Assembly (NCBI RefSeq): GCF_964275005.1
Contig: NC_092688.1
Location: forward strand, 26,328,934-26,392,933
Source: Diadema setosum
Lineage: Eukaryota; Echinodermata; Echinoidea; Diadematoida; Diadematidae
DNA: 64,000 bases
Direction: 5' to 3'
Below are positions 14,601-28,900 of this stretch, in pieces. The translations under genes and the position numbers were made by a program. The first letter of the stretch is position 1. Every line of letters begins with the position of its first letter. The notes under the pieces were generated by a model. It made no database searches. It saw only the letters and a program-made list of their open reading frames with translations, and was not told the origin of the DNA.

Positions 14601-17600
14601 TTCATCCAAAAATTGAGAAAAAAAAGCGACTTTAACAACTTTTCATGGATCTATTTCACTAATTTCATAAGATGTGTATGATAGGTTTCTCAATATCTAA
14701 TGAGGTAAAACATGTATGATTTTCACATAACAGATATATACTTTATTTTTGTGAAGAAGAGACTACAATTTTGTGCTAGCATAGATTACACCACTGTTGC
14801 GGGGTACGCTACCTGCCTAGCTACCAGTGCACTGGGACGGCAGCTTGGACTGGAGATTAACATTGTGTCTCCCATATCCGGCCAATTCGCTTATCCGGAT
14901 GAGCGCCGGTCCCGACATGGCCGGATAATCGAGGTCGAACTGTACTGCACAACATAACAAGCATGATGTCGTTGGCCATTAAAGCAGTCTTTCATGCAAC
15001 TGCATCTACTGTGGTATATTAAATAAACACTGGCCTGGTTACAAATATTGAACTATAACTCGCCCAGACTTCACATTTTGTGTACCTGGGGATGTCAGGC
15101 ATAGCCGTGTACTTGTTATTACATTTCAAATACTGAATGGAAGCCACTGGACAAAAGACAGCCATTTCTGTTTTTAGGCTTTCCACTGTGTACATGAACA
15201 ATGTTTGTTCAAACTTCACATAATGATGTGAATGTTTCTGCTGGCAACTTACATTGTCTCACTTTAATGTTGGAAGTCTATTGAGTAAGTAATTTCCATT
15301 TCCAGTGTGCATGGTCCTACTGTGCCCAGTTAAAAGTGTTTGCATACTAACTATTAATGTGTGTGTACAGACTATTGAGAATGCCTCTGCACGCATGTGA
15401 TAACAAATTCAAATATTTGTATGAACTGCACATAAATATGGACATGACTTGCACGTAAATATTTACAATTTCAAACTCTCCGTCTGATTCCTTTGATTCG
15501 AGAAACTACAACTTGATAACACTTGACTTGGCACTTTGTACTCAAGCCAGGTATGCATCATTTGACATGAACCAGCTTGCCTGAATTCTTTGTGCCTTGG
15601 AAGAGGCCAGAGGTCATTATAGGCTATGTATTGTGTCCTCAACATCAAGTCAGCTTGCCTTTTCCACTATACAAAGTCATTACCAGTTCTTTCGTCAAAC
15701 TCTTGGGTAAGAATTCCAAGAATACCAGTGATAACATGGGTGACACACCTGATGATAACAGCAATAAACTGATTGGGGCTGGCTACTTGAGGACTGGAGC
15801 TTTAAAAAAAATATGAAAATGTTCTAAAAAATAAACAAATAAATGTGATACTGAATTTACTGAAATGGGTATACACTGCTACAAAAAAGCTTCTTTTTTT
15901 TTTTTAAACTGAAAATCAAATTAGTAGTCCTCACCTTACAGTGTATATTTCTCACTCACACAAACTATATCAAGTTACACAAAAGATGGTATTCAGGTAT
16001 ACATGTTTTCAGAGCTGTCACATGTGTACCGTATTTGAATGTAGATTTTGAATGGTTCGTAGTGTAACTAGATTCATTCTAAACTCCAGATACTGTAAAT
16101 TGCACCATATACACGTACATGTATGATGTAAGGTCTTGAAAAAATTAGTCTCGCTATACAATGGATGGTACAAGCTGAAATTCTGCAATGAAGCTAGCCT
16201 AGTTTACTTTTGATGAAAAGCTTAAGTTCATAAACCCGTTGAGGACAGTTTGACTTTGCTACAACATGCATTTCCCATAGGCACTTGCCCCAGTATACTC
16301 AGGAATCGTCCTCAATGAGTTAAAGTCCTTTATATTTCAATAACCGATTCAGTCATCAGTTAGACTCAACAGATTTTCATAATTGCAGTTACTGTACTTG
16401 TGCGCACAGCAGTGCAGAATATTATAAAGCCGTCGCGTCAACGTACAGGCACATGGGATCAATAATCTTGAGCAATGCAAATAATGCAAACCTGTACTGT
16501 CTTACATTAAATGTCCATTTCTTTTAAAGTGATGATGAATGGAAACTAGGGGATACTAGATACAAGTACACGTAAGAAGAAAGATATTATATAAATAACT
16601 GTGACTTCATTCCATTTTCAAGATGCTGTGTGAATTCACTACCATTTTATCACTTCTCAATCTTCATCAGGGAGAACAAAGTACAGAGGGTCCCTATAAT
16701 GTAAACATAAACACAGACAGCAGACAGTGGGATCTAACGACCATGTCTGCACTCCCCCAGGCTCACAGTGCACATGTAGGCAGGCTGGAAGTCCATATTG
16801 ATTTTCCACATGTGGACATGGGACACACCCACTGGGCGATGTGAACTGCGCTGCATCCAAACTAAATTGGATTGTGCGTGAAGTACGGATATTCTGGTAA
16901 TGCGTGCATGATGTCCTTTCAAATACTTTGATGCTATCCATTCTACCTGCTTTACAATATTGTTCTGGAGAAAAGGAAGGACATGTAGCAGGGAATTGAA
17001 TAAGATTTTTTTTTTCTTATTAGATATGAAGAGAGGGCAGTAACAAAAATTAAAAAAAACAAAAAACAAAAACAAAACAAATGAAATATAGGCCTAGCTT
17101 ACAATTTGTAGCATAGTGCACCAGCAGTATAATTCACATATTGTGTATTATAGTGCTGGTGCACTATATGAGACATTATCTAACTCCTCCAGTCTTCTAT
17201 AACACCAAGTAATACTGTAAATAAGCATCATGGGGCACTCTTTGTACCATCATACCTTAGAGTATGCAGCCTTGGTGTAGTGCAGCTTTTGCCAGAAGAA
17301 AAATTAATTAAGTCATGGGCTCAATCTAGATTTTCACTGCACCAGTTATTGCTATGAATCCTGTGTCCTTGGGTTCATATCAATCAGAGAGACAGGACAG
17401 GATTTGAAATTAGTTTTATGATCTATTTTCAAAACTGCCACAGACTTACATGTAGTATATTTCAGAATTGTTGTCTTGTGTAATGCATTTCAAGATAAAG
17501 AGAGAAATGGTACAAGGGCGATCATCTTTCTTTTCTTCTTTTTCTATGACATTAATAAACATTAATGTACACCATATGTACCAAGTAAAAGCTAAATTAT

Positions 17601-20600
17601 GTTATTCAAAAATCTGTTCTGAGCCAAATACAGCCAGTTAGCACTTGACTCTAGGTTCGGAGAAGAGCAGGTTTGGATGTAAACATAATGTCAAGAGTTG
17701 CAAGACCAAGTGAAAGTGAAAATAATCAGCTATGATGATGTGCAAAGTATTGCAATATCCTTCCTTTCTTCCCCGTGGGAGTAAATAGTGTCAGAAACAT
17801 ACACCATGTTGTATTTAAACCTTTTTCTTGTGGCAGTATTAAATGTAAGAAACATGAAATACACCATATTGTATTTTCTAAAACCTTTCTCTTGTGGCAG
17901 TATTAAATGTGAGAAACATACACCATATTGTAATATAATTTTCTTGTGATAGGATACAGTATAAGAAACAGACACCATGTTGTACAATGTATATTGTGGT
18001 AGTACCAAGTGTAATACACGCTGTTTGTAATATCCTTTTCTGTTGCCAGCACACAGTGTGAGCAACAACAACGCTGCTAAGCACTACAGTACAAGCCACC
18101 AAAAAAAAGAAAAAGAAAATAGAAAAAAATGATCCATTTCTTGCAAATGCTTGCATACATTGTATTTATCTCATTGTCAAAAAATAGATAAGCTGCCAGG
18201 GAAGGCTTAGAAGGCAACTGTGCTGTAACAAAAGTACAATGTATGTAACATTGTAGCTCAGCCACATAAAATATTCAAATGCCTCCCGAGTCATAAATTT
18301 CACAATGCAAACAAAGTACTGTACTAATGTACTTCCCCCTGGCAAGTAATCAACTGCCTATAAAGATAAAGCACAAGTGCAATGTGTGACACAAAATGAC
18401 TACACATGGTACAAAATGAAAAAAAAAAAAATGTATAGAGATATGTTTGCAAAGTTTGACTATGCAAACTAAACAGTTCTACCAGTACCAATGTAAAACA
18501 AACATGTCTTTGCTGCCGAAATGGGAAGCACTTTTTCGTAAGCATCTAATATTTGTTGCTGGAAACAGAGCTACAATGTAAATGTACACTCCTAAATGTT
18601 ATCTCCTGACTAATTCCGGGGAAAATTGTCATGGCTTTTGAATAGCAGGAAATTCCTACGATCACCTTTATCAAGCTTGATTCATAGGTGAGAAAACAGC
18701 TCATGCACAAAAAGGGGGTGTGGCTCACAGTGTCACAGCTATGTACAATTAATGCCTGTAGATCTCAACACTCTGGCATTCATATGCACAGTATGTATGA
18801 TAGACTATTCTCGGGCACCAAAAACGTCACTGTCACACTTTTGAGCTAAGGAAATAATCCACTGATAAAGTCTTTCTGAATGGAGGGAGCTGAGAGACAA
18901 AGGCCACTAAATCTGCGCAGGTTTTGAGCACAAGAACACAAATGACTCAAAAAGAAGTGGCAAATCTTCACTGACAATATCCTGACGAAAATCCCATTAA
19001 AAGGAGCAAGGCCATAATACTGTTGTTATTTATACATTGTACATAGTGCTCTACATTACAGTATACAATATGCTTTGTATCTTGAAAATACAAAAGGTTT
19101 TTGTCTTGAATTTGTAGGACTGAATGACCATGGTGTACATGGGGGACAGTCCGTACAAAAGGGACATCCTTGTTGAATCTGGAAAAGAATTCAGAATTAT
19201 ACTAGTCCCTCCATCAAGATAGGAATCATTCATCTTTAATGGACAAAGCAAATGAAGCAGAATATCAATTACAACTAATAATCACATGTACAAAAATTAA
19301 AACCCAAAGCATCATTTCAGAGCTTCCACTAACCAGCAATGTACTTGCTCAGTCAAAGTGTGTTCTGGTAGAATATTGTCAAATCTGAAATACCGGTAAG
19401 CAATCTGATTTTTTCCTCAAGCTTTCAAAAACGATTCTGTTCGATGTCTCTACTGTAGGTTATAGATCAATTTCTCCTCATGGTGAACTGACTTTTTAAA
19501 ATGCTCACCATGACTTTGAAACAATATTACATGGAGGAAGAAAGGTCTGCAGTATCAAACATCATGTGGCTTGTATGTAAAAAGTAGTAGGTCTTCAAGG
19601 ACATATTGTAGAAAGAGGAGAGTGAAGAAGGGAAGCGATGTAGGGAGAGTTTGGGGAAAGGGAAATAGTGTCTGTTGAAGGGCAGCGGTTACCTGAAAGT
19701 TGAGGTTGCTCTAGAGGAGACAGGATGATAAAACTGATACAAGGACAGTTGTGAAGAAGAATGGAGTGAGAATCAGGTATAGAGGTTGGAAGTTGGTGGG
19801 AGGAGAAGGATGAACCAGAAAGGAGGGAGGAGAGGGGGAGGAGAGGGGGAGGAGAAGGTTGGAAAATCATGGAGCTAACAAGAGAGAGAAAAGATGAAAT
19901 GTGAATTAATTTTAATGATGTTCAATGATTACATACACATGGCATTACAGCAAACCTCTCTTCCTCATTTACATCACCATGCAAAGTATTCAAACAACAA
20001 ATAGCATTACACAGATTGAGGGGAAAAGAGAATAGGAAAGAGACAATGTTCTTACATTGACGAATGACTTGGGATAGCAGATGAGGAAGCGGTAGTTTGA
20101 GATGACGATGACAGCTCCATCCGACGCATCCCCAATGAACTCCACGCCCTCCCCACACAGCTCCGGGTAGGGGCACTCCAGAGCGGGGTTGTCCATGTGT
20201 AGAGGGGGCTTGGGGAATGCCTCCCTGGGACTAACGTGGACCAGGCTGTCGTGCTCCTCAAAGGGCTCAGCCTGACATAAGAAGAAGGGGAACAAAGGTA
20301 GTAGACTGCTCCCAAAATATCTGTTCTACTTCTGCTTCAACGACAAGAACTTTGTTTGATACAGCACCTCCTTTAAAATACTGTCTTTCTACCCACAACA
20401 TTTTCAAAATGCATTTCCAGACACAAAGTAGCTGAATTAAAATGTGTTACAAGTATTAAACTGTGATTTAAAACTAATAGTACATGTAGTAGATGTTGGC
20501 CATTTAAAACAAAATTTTTAATTGTTAGAACACGATTAAATTCAGTGCAAGATTATCCTTACATACAACGTCTGTACATGCACCTTATACTAAACACGAT

Positions 20601-21251
20601 AGAATTAATTGTCTAACACAAATCAGCTTGTCTTGAATGTATAGCTGAATTATGTCAAATAACTACATTCAGTTAATAAAGCAGTATAATGCACTTTGTA
20701 TAGGGTAAACTACAACATTATCAGCCTCCCCAATCTACAATACACAAGCTTTTTAGCTAGCTGATAATTTCAAAACCCATATTCCTTCCTTGAATCGGAA
20801 AGAAAAAAAGAGGAAGGTTTAGACTACCCATCTCACAGGATATACCAGCCAGGCTAAAAATACAGTATCCAGGCACTTGTTTTGACAAATAAATGGCAAC
20901 ACATGATATTGATTTTCAGTATTTCCAGCAGATTACACAGGAACCCAGGCACAGTATTTCAAGGTTGATACAAACTTTTACTGCACTTCCTATACATGTA
21001 AGCACTACAAATGTACAGTACACCATATTTCATGAATTTGAAGTAGACACATACATGTACATTTTCCTGTTACTGTTTGATGCAAAGGAGACAAAGCAGT
21101 GCTTGTCTACTTTTTGATGGGTTATAATTTGCATTTTTGATACTTTTAAGGCCACAAGAATTAACAAAATTCATGGATATAGAACTTTCGGGATTCTTAT
21201 CAGAACAAGCTGCATTGATGCATGCATGAGTTAACATTCACATTTTGAGCA

Positions 21252-21294
<43 letters not shown>

Positions 21295-24200
21295 ACGAAC
21301 AAAGCCATACAAGCTCTACCTTTATTTCTTTTGTATTTGTTTTGCTTTATGTTGTTCTCAACAATCTGTCTCTAGAAATAGCTGTATTTAGAACATTCAG
21401 GCGTGCACACTTACCATATTGGCTTCAAGGCTGATAGATGACTTGGTTTTAATACTCAAACGATTTCCAGCGCTGCAAGCTTGCAGTAGATATTAAAATC
21501 CAGACTCCTCAGTGGATTGAAAAGCTAGGTGCCAGTCTGTATTATATAAAAGTCTTGACTTGCTAAACCACTGGGTCTTTGGCAAACTCCTTCTCACAAG
21601 CAAGGAGACATCAAAGAAGTCTTTACAAGTCGTAAGTCATCTTCAGAAGCAACATCAAAAGCGTAAGCGACTGTCGATCATCCAGTTAATACCAGGCAAG
21701 GTGGAAGACATCCATCCCCCTCCCAAAAGGGACGGCTTCCTTGAAACACACACACACCCGAGGGGCAAGTCAATGGTGAGCGTTAGCAACCGGCAGGAGA
21801 CTGCGTGTGACGTCAAAGACGCCAAGACTTGTCCTAATGGCGAAGGGCAAAGTTTGCTGAACTCTCGCACAAATGCAGGCAATGGCTGCTTGGCTGGTCC
21901 GCTGGTCCTCACCTTCTCTCTGAGATGCTGGGTCACTGCCGGCAAGCTGGCTTCATCAGCCGAGCAAGCAGAGATCAGCTGACTTGGGAAACCACCTTTG
22001 GTTCTGTGATTTGAAAGTAGAATATGAGAAGATAATAACAATTTGAATTTAATAGGCATCACTAACACGTTAAAAAAGAAAAGAAAAAAGAAATTGTCTT
22101 TTTAATACCATAGCACACTTTCAAGAATACAAAGAGTATAGAAAGTATGAACCATTTCCCCTTGTTTTATCATACTAGATCTGCATTGAACAGTTTGGGA
22201 ACTAATCTTCCCAATGTCAAGAAAAAAACACTTTTTTTTTCAGTATTTCACCCATTATTTTCATCAACTTGAATTACACAGTGCTTAGAGACTAATTTTT
22301 ATTTTTGATCCCTGCATACGCTAACTGGCTAAAAGACAAAATGTCACTTTTAATCTGTGCAGGCACTCTCAGTGGTCTAAATTTAGCAAACTCAAGTTGT
22401 ATGAATAAATCATTTCTTTGAATATGAAGGAGTACAAACATACACCGGGGGGTTTCATGCAATCGCACACACTGGATACAGTTTGCCATACCTGTATTTG
22501 TACACGTGCGTATAACATGTAACACTGTACATAGTACCTGCATCTAAATTAATCAATACAGAGTACATGTAAAGTATGTCAACCAGGGATGCCAAACTGC
22601 ATTGTTTTTGTTGTTTGTTTGTTCGTTGTTGTTTTTTTTTTTTGGGGGGGGGAAGACACTTAAACAAAATACAGCTGAAAAAAAAAAAAAAAAGTTTGCA
22701 TCTCTGCATTGTACGTTCTTAAACAGATAAAGCACTTTGAATGTACAATGTAATTGAGCATGCCACAGGCCCGTTTCAGGTCAGGGGGAAAATACAGGCC
22801 CTATTTGATAAAGTTTACTTTACCCCCCAGTACCTCCATGTGTTCTCTTTCCTCCTAAGGGACTTCAAAATAACATTGATTTCCTGGAAGCAGGGAATAG
22901 GGCCAACTAATGATCAATCATGATCTCGGTCAACAGCTTTACAGTATGGGTACATTGACACACTTGCATCTATTTTTTTTTTAACAGGCTGTGTTCAGTA
23001 TACCACTCTCATACCCCTTTTTATTAATGGTGTAGCTCAACAGCAACATTTGCTGTTTACAGATTTGGTTGTACTCACCCATACAGTACAACAGAGCAAA
23101 TGTGAATGTGTAGAATATACAATGACAGTAAAGGGTATCATATTATGAAACATCATGGCAATGAATTGACATTGTACAACATAAATCACAGCAGATATGC
23201 ACAGTGTAAGCTGATGTCGCAAGACCCTGCAATTAACCCTTTTAAAGGGGCCCCGTGATGATTAACAAATGACGAGACAACAGTAGCGGAGAGACATAAT
23301 GTTACTTCCCAGCTGATGCATACGTTGTATAATGTTTGTTGTTGCTAACTTATTTATGTACATCAACCCTGATAATGCAATGCATGCATGACACAGTGCA
23401 ATTGCCTTTCAACTCATTGTACTTTACTTTCAATAGTGGCTGCCCGGCATACATGTACAATGTAGATCAGTTCAATGACTATAATCAGCTCAATGACATA
23501 CATATCATATTCCATGCTTCAAATCAAGGATATTGTAGGACCAACATGAAATGGGCTCAAGGCAACTTGTCTGTATTCAAGAACAATACCAGACCTCTAC
23601 TGTAAAAGGTCACTGATCAGAAAGAGAGCGAAGTCTTGTATTCACTCATTTTGAATGACAGCAAATAATTGTGCAAGCCGAAGAAAATCAGAACATTCAC
23701 AGATCTGCGACGGCTCAGGCGCTTAATCAATTATAATCCACATTTGCCTTGTCACAGCAAAGAAAAGCAGAATGTACACATCATAAGCAACCACAAATCA
23801 ACAACACTTTTTTCCAGACAATGATAGCTAAAAATTTCATCAGAGTGCCACATGGAAATACTTCATGGCGCTTTATTTTGCCTGTTCTGAAAATGATATT
23901 TATTACAATGAAACTAAGTTAACCCAGCACCAATCCTAACCTATTTTCATTTCGTAAATGTGCCAAATCTCTATATTTTCCCACATAAAGTAGGAATCAA
24001 TGTGCAATTACTGCACTTGCATTTGAACTGTTTTGAGTTTGCCCCCTTACCTGGTTGTTTTCTTTCATTCGTGCAACTACAGGCACAGCATTCTCTGGCA
24101 GTTTACAATTTTTGATACTAGAGCTACTTGTAGGACCATTAACCTTCGACTGTATAATGTACCTCACATACAATGCATCTCTCTTTACTAACCTGCATCT

Positions 24201-25885
24201 TTTTAAATAAACCTCAAATCTGCAGCAACCACCCCTTTAATGATACACACACATACAGTAGCAGCTGCGGTCAGTGAGTGGCTAATAGCACCAGCTAACG
24301 CGCAGCCCTCATGAGAACCTCCATCAATGTCACACGCTGTACAATACATTTTGCTTGGTATCAGCTGCTGTGACTTTATCACATTACTACCAGTCATCCC
24401 TGGCTGACTACGAGTCACGTCTCTTGATGAGGATACCAGTATCACCACTAAAGTCCGCCTGATACACTGTATCGATTGGGCAGGAGAGAAAAGTTAACTC
24501 GATGACTCTTATGCATGGGCACTACTGTGGAATAATATGAGTAAAGTATTTAAATGTACACTGTATTGCATATTCAGTTAGTATGAGCACAGGCTTAAAA
24601 ACCTTTATGTCTGTATGATTAAAATCTTACAACTTGGCCAATGTAAGCCTGTATGACAAGGGGATGCCTCTTGTGCTGCATTCCCTTTTTATCAAAATGA
24701 ACCATGTACATTGTGTTATACAAACTGGATACCGGTAAATGGTAAATACAGTGTACACAAAATTACTTTTTGGGAAAAATATTACAATTTTTTTTTCAAA
24801 AGTCAGATACTCATCTTTCAATGTCAAATACGTGTATTACAAAAAGTCGTCCAGCTTTGATAAAATAAACGCAATAAATTTATATCTCTTGTATTGTACT
24901 TCAAATGTACTGTATACGCCAAATATGTTTTGTTTTTTTTGGTGAAATTTTTTGGTGAATTTTTTTTTGGTGAATTTGGCAGGTTAGCAGCTATTCGCAA
25001 AATTAAAGACACATGAAAATATTGACTTTGATCCCGATATGAATATGATGAACGTGCACATACATTTCTCTGTACAGTACAGGACTCCATGATCGCGAAT
25101 TTAACCACTCATGAAATCATCGGGAAGTCTTGATTCGCGAAAATTTAGACTCGCTAAATATATGCCGTATACAGTAATAGGCCTACTGCAAGATTGGACC
25201 ACAGGTTGTAGGCCTATACATGTCCATGTCTGATGTAACTAATCATTCTTCAATCTTCAAAACACTGTGACCTACTCTATAAACCAGCCACATGTATGCA
25301 AACCAAGTTTCAAGTTTGATAGTACCCTTCACCATTTGTTTTGGATCTAGTTAAAGTGGAGTGTGCTTAAAATGTAACCCTTAATTTCGAACTGACATTC
25401 TTTCCACAACTTTACAAACAGAAAAAAAAAGGATATCAAAAAGAAAGGAAAGATCACTCACTGAACATTTCCTAGAAAGAAGAAAAATTCAGCACATATC
25501 CAAGCTCACACCAATATACTGTAGATGTCAACTTAAATCTGTCCTTCCCCCGCTTCTGCAGGTCTGCTATAGATCAAAGAGCAAGCAATAAAATGACAAC
25601 AGGTGTTGACGATAGGCAGGAAATACAAAATGTATATCTTCCCCAAGATGCCAAACAGGTCAACTACATGCACATTGTGTAGGCTTTCACTATGTATACT
25701 GTATTCAGATCTGGAGGGGCTTCCCACCATCTACTGTGCATTGTCAGTATCATTAACATGTCCATGCACTGATCTCCCGAACGACGCACCCATACAAAAC
25801 ACGTAAATACAAAATCATCATTCACCCACATCTGCTGGGGATTCCCCCACACTGGCATTATGGTAGAAAGGACAACACATGATTT

Positions 25886-25921
<36 letters not shown>

Positions 25922-28900
25922 AACACAAACAAACACAAACACACAATCACTTTGACTTTTTCTTTGCACGTACAATGTAGGGCCTGAAAGCGAGGTACAA
26001 TGTAATACAATGTAATACGTGTACCTACCACTTGTAAGTTTACTATAAATTAATCTTTACAAGCCAGCCTTCATGTACTTACAGTCATTGGCAAGTTCAA
26101 TGACTCAAATGACTGTGATATATTAGTGCAAACTGAATACACACACAGACACTCAGACAGACACAAGAGCAAGTGGGAATTCCCCAAATATGGTGTATTT
26201 ATAGAGCAATTTATGGCAGCAAACCAAACATACCATAATGTATCTAGTGACAAACCATGCAGGCTTATCAGTTGGCTTCTCATTAGCAGTATCATCAATA
26301 TCCCTTCATACACCAGTTGCTATATTATGATCCATGTTTTCATGGTGGGGATTTCCATTTCTGTGGCTTGTAAGCTATACATACATGTACACAGATAATA
26401 TGCAATCTACTTTTTGCTCTGCTTGATACAAGTTCACAGAAAAAAAAAATGCACATTACAGGTATAAAAGTGGTCACTGCAATAGTGTCAGCTATTCAGT
26501 ATGATGTAGAATACTAACATGCTAAAACCAAAATCAAAACAAACAAACAAAAAATCATAATATCTAGGTCACTGATAAACATTAGTGTTTTGGAGGCCGT
26601 AAACTGCACATGCCTACTGTATCAATGGAGGTTCAGCTTGATGTGAGGATTAGGATTAGGGTTAGGGTTATGTTTGTGGGTAGAATTTATGTTTAGTTTT
26701 AGTGTGTAGATATTTCACGGGAGCAATTGCTGCAGGATTCTGTATGAACTGACACAGAGGGGCACAAGTCAAAGCGCTTCAGGAACGCTCCTAAGCCCAA
26801 CTTTGTGTATGAATGGGGTATTAGCTGCTAGTACTTTCATGTTTGCTGTGTAGTGTACACACTGAGCATGTCATTTAGTTCATCTGCAAGCAGGCATGGC
26901 ATTGAGAAGCCAACAGTTCTGTTGATCTAAACATATGTCAACATTGACAAGGCAATTAAGAAGCCCTGTATGTCCCGTGTGCTTTATAGGAAGACCCTGT
27001 CTAGAATAGAATAAAAAACGAATGCTTCTCCTAATTGGTTCTTCCCCAAAGCCTCCCACACACACACACACACACACTATTTACATTCACACCAGACAGA
27101 TATTAGGTAATTCTCAGCCAGGAGATCAAAGACCTACGTACCCATACTGACATTAGACAATGAGCTTCTGCCAATTTAGCATACAGTACACTTAAAGGTA
27201 ATGTTTACCTTTGGCAGCAGTGATTTTAAAAAAAGTAAATAAATGTTCAAGTTATCACATTTGATCAACAGGGCTGCACACTAGCCCATTTCTTCTACTG
27301 GTCTGACCTGTCCGTTGGTCCAGTAGGTACCCAGTTCTTTCATTTTCCCCTGGTAAATTCCTGAAAAAGTTACTGGTCTGACAGTGATTTTTACTGGTCA
27401 GGGACCTTCGGACCAGTGCCAGTGTGCAGCCTTGGCATATGTGTAGGTCAGTTGTATCACAAAACATCCTAAATATAAACATTTTGCAATCAAGCCTAAA
27501 ATATAAGGAGATATTACTATTTTTCTCACTAAACCATAACTGTAGACAGTTTAGTCTAGAAACAATCTTATTACAACTACTGCTCACATTTGTATATCTA
27601 ATAATACCCTGGGTACTTAACATAGATTATACTGATTAACATTTTAAAACTGGTTGTTTCTATCCCTAACTCACATTTCAGAATTATTTTGAAGCATCAA
27701 AGCTGGGGTTTGGTTTCATCTGCAAATGGTAAACAATGCCTTTAACATGTTTTACACCAGATGTTTATTGCATTAGGCTTGCTCTCATGCCCTACAATGC
27801 TACGATGTATGTTCTTTCTAGGTTCTTTTTTTTTCCGCTACTCATAGAATTTAAGTCGTAGCAGTCTCTGAATACAGACCCTAATCCACAAATGTATCAT
27901 GAAGTCTACAGTATATCATCATGATACACTTTCACTGTTGTACAGGGTTTCCAAACGCACTGTTACTGGTACATAGTCTTTTACATAAGAAGCATACGAA
28001 ATGTGTTTCACATGCATTTTTATTATTACACAAACATTGCACACTGGATCATATTTCCCCTGATGCTATATGTACTATGAACAAGCTGAACAACACCTAG
28101 CTGTAGGCTGACAAAAGACAACAATAAAATCTGCTACATTTTTAAATAAACTTGCAGACTTGGAGAACCTGTGTGCAGGTATGTGCACACAGGTTCCAAA
28201 TCCTTCAAGTAAATCAGCTGTCATACTACAGATGGGTTTAGGGTTGACTGAATCAAGAAAAATCATCAATTTGGACAGAAAGGGACTATAGGTAGGAACC
28301 AATTTTTACTTGGCACGAGTTACCAACAATTGAACTGCAATGTACATCTGTGCGCATTAAAAATGAATCAAAGTTTGATGTTGAATTTCACGGGCAAAGC
28401 CACCATGTTCAGTATGAGACACCAAGCCCTACGGGGCCTTACATCCACAGTTGGAACACACTTCATATTCGGCCTGGTCAAAGACCCTCTAATGCTGTTC
28501 CTACCGCAAATGATTTTCAAACATGTACAATTTCATCCTAAATATTCACCAACCTACACAGTAAACGCACTTGCATTATTGAGTTTACGAAGTTCAGTAG
28601 TTGCAAGACACTTTACACATTACAGAATAGCTTGATCTAAGTTGAACAGATGCCCAGCACTGTAGATTTCTACTCACAGAGTCAATATTCAGTTGTGGTA
28701 TGATGGGTACACAGTAGTGCAACCATCACGACGCGGAAACGTAAACAGCATCGCTGCAATTTTATTTCAAAATGGGTAAAAAGCATCATAATTAAGAGTA
28801 AATCATATTTTACCTGACTGTGGAGACTCAGATGCAAGTAGACCTTGACCATCTAGTTTTGCTTTATGTTCAGGGTTTTACAATACTGTAAAAGTGGATA

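Larger units (their letters stand above)
13392..20055 (-). other. MTMR3/4-like intron (6.7 kb)
   Basis: The flanking exons join in phase 0 without a gap. The intron holds a poly(G) tract (13494-13511), a Tc1/mariner-like MITE (13939-14150), a pogo-like MITE (14517-14942), a piggyBac-like MITE (16235-16319), a perfect-looking hairpin (17113-17167), a minisatellite (17750-18060) and a purine-rich tract (19795-19865). The rest is AT-rich with no recognisable content. Confidence 0.7.

Noticed and set aside
17730-18071. 113-codon minus-strand ORF with repeated peptide
   Set aside because: Simple consequence of the minisatellite period.
26645-26670. Telomere remnant or chromosome fusion point
   Set aside because: Only about four units, and a related copy elsewhere shows that it belongs to a dispersed repeat.
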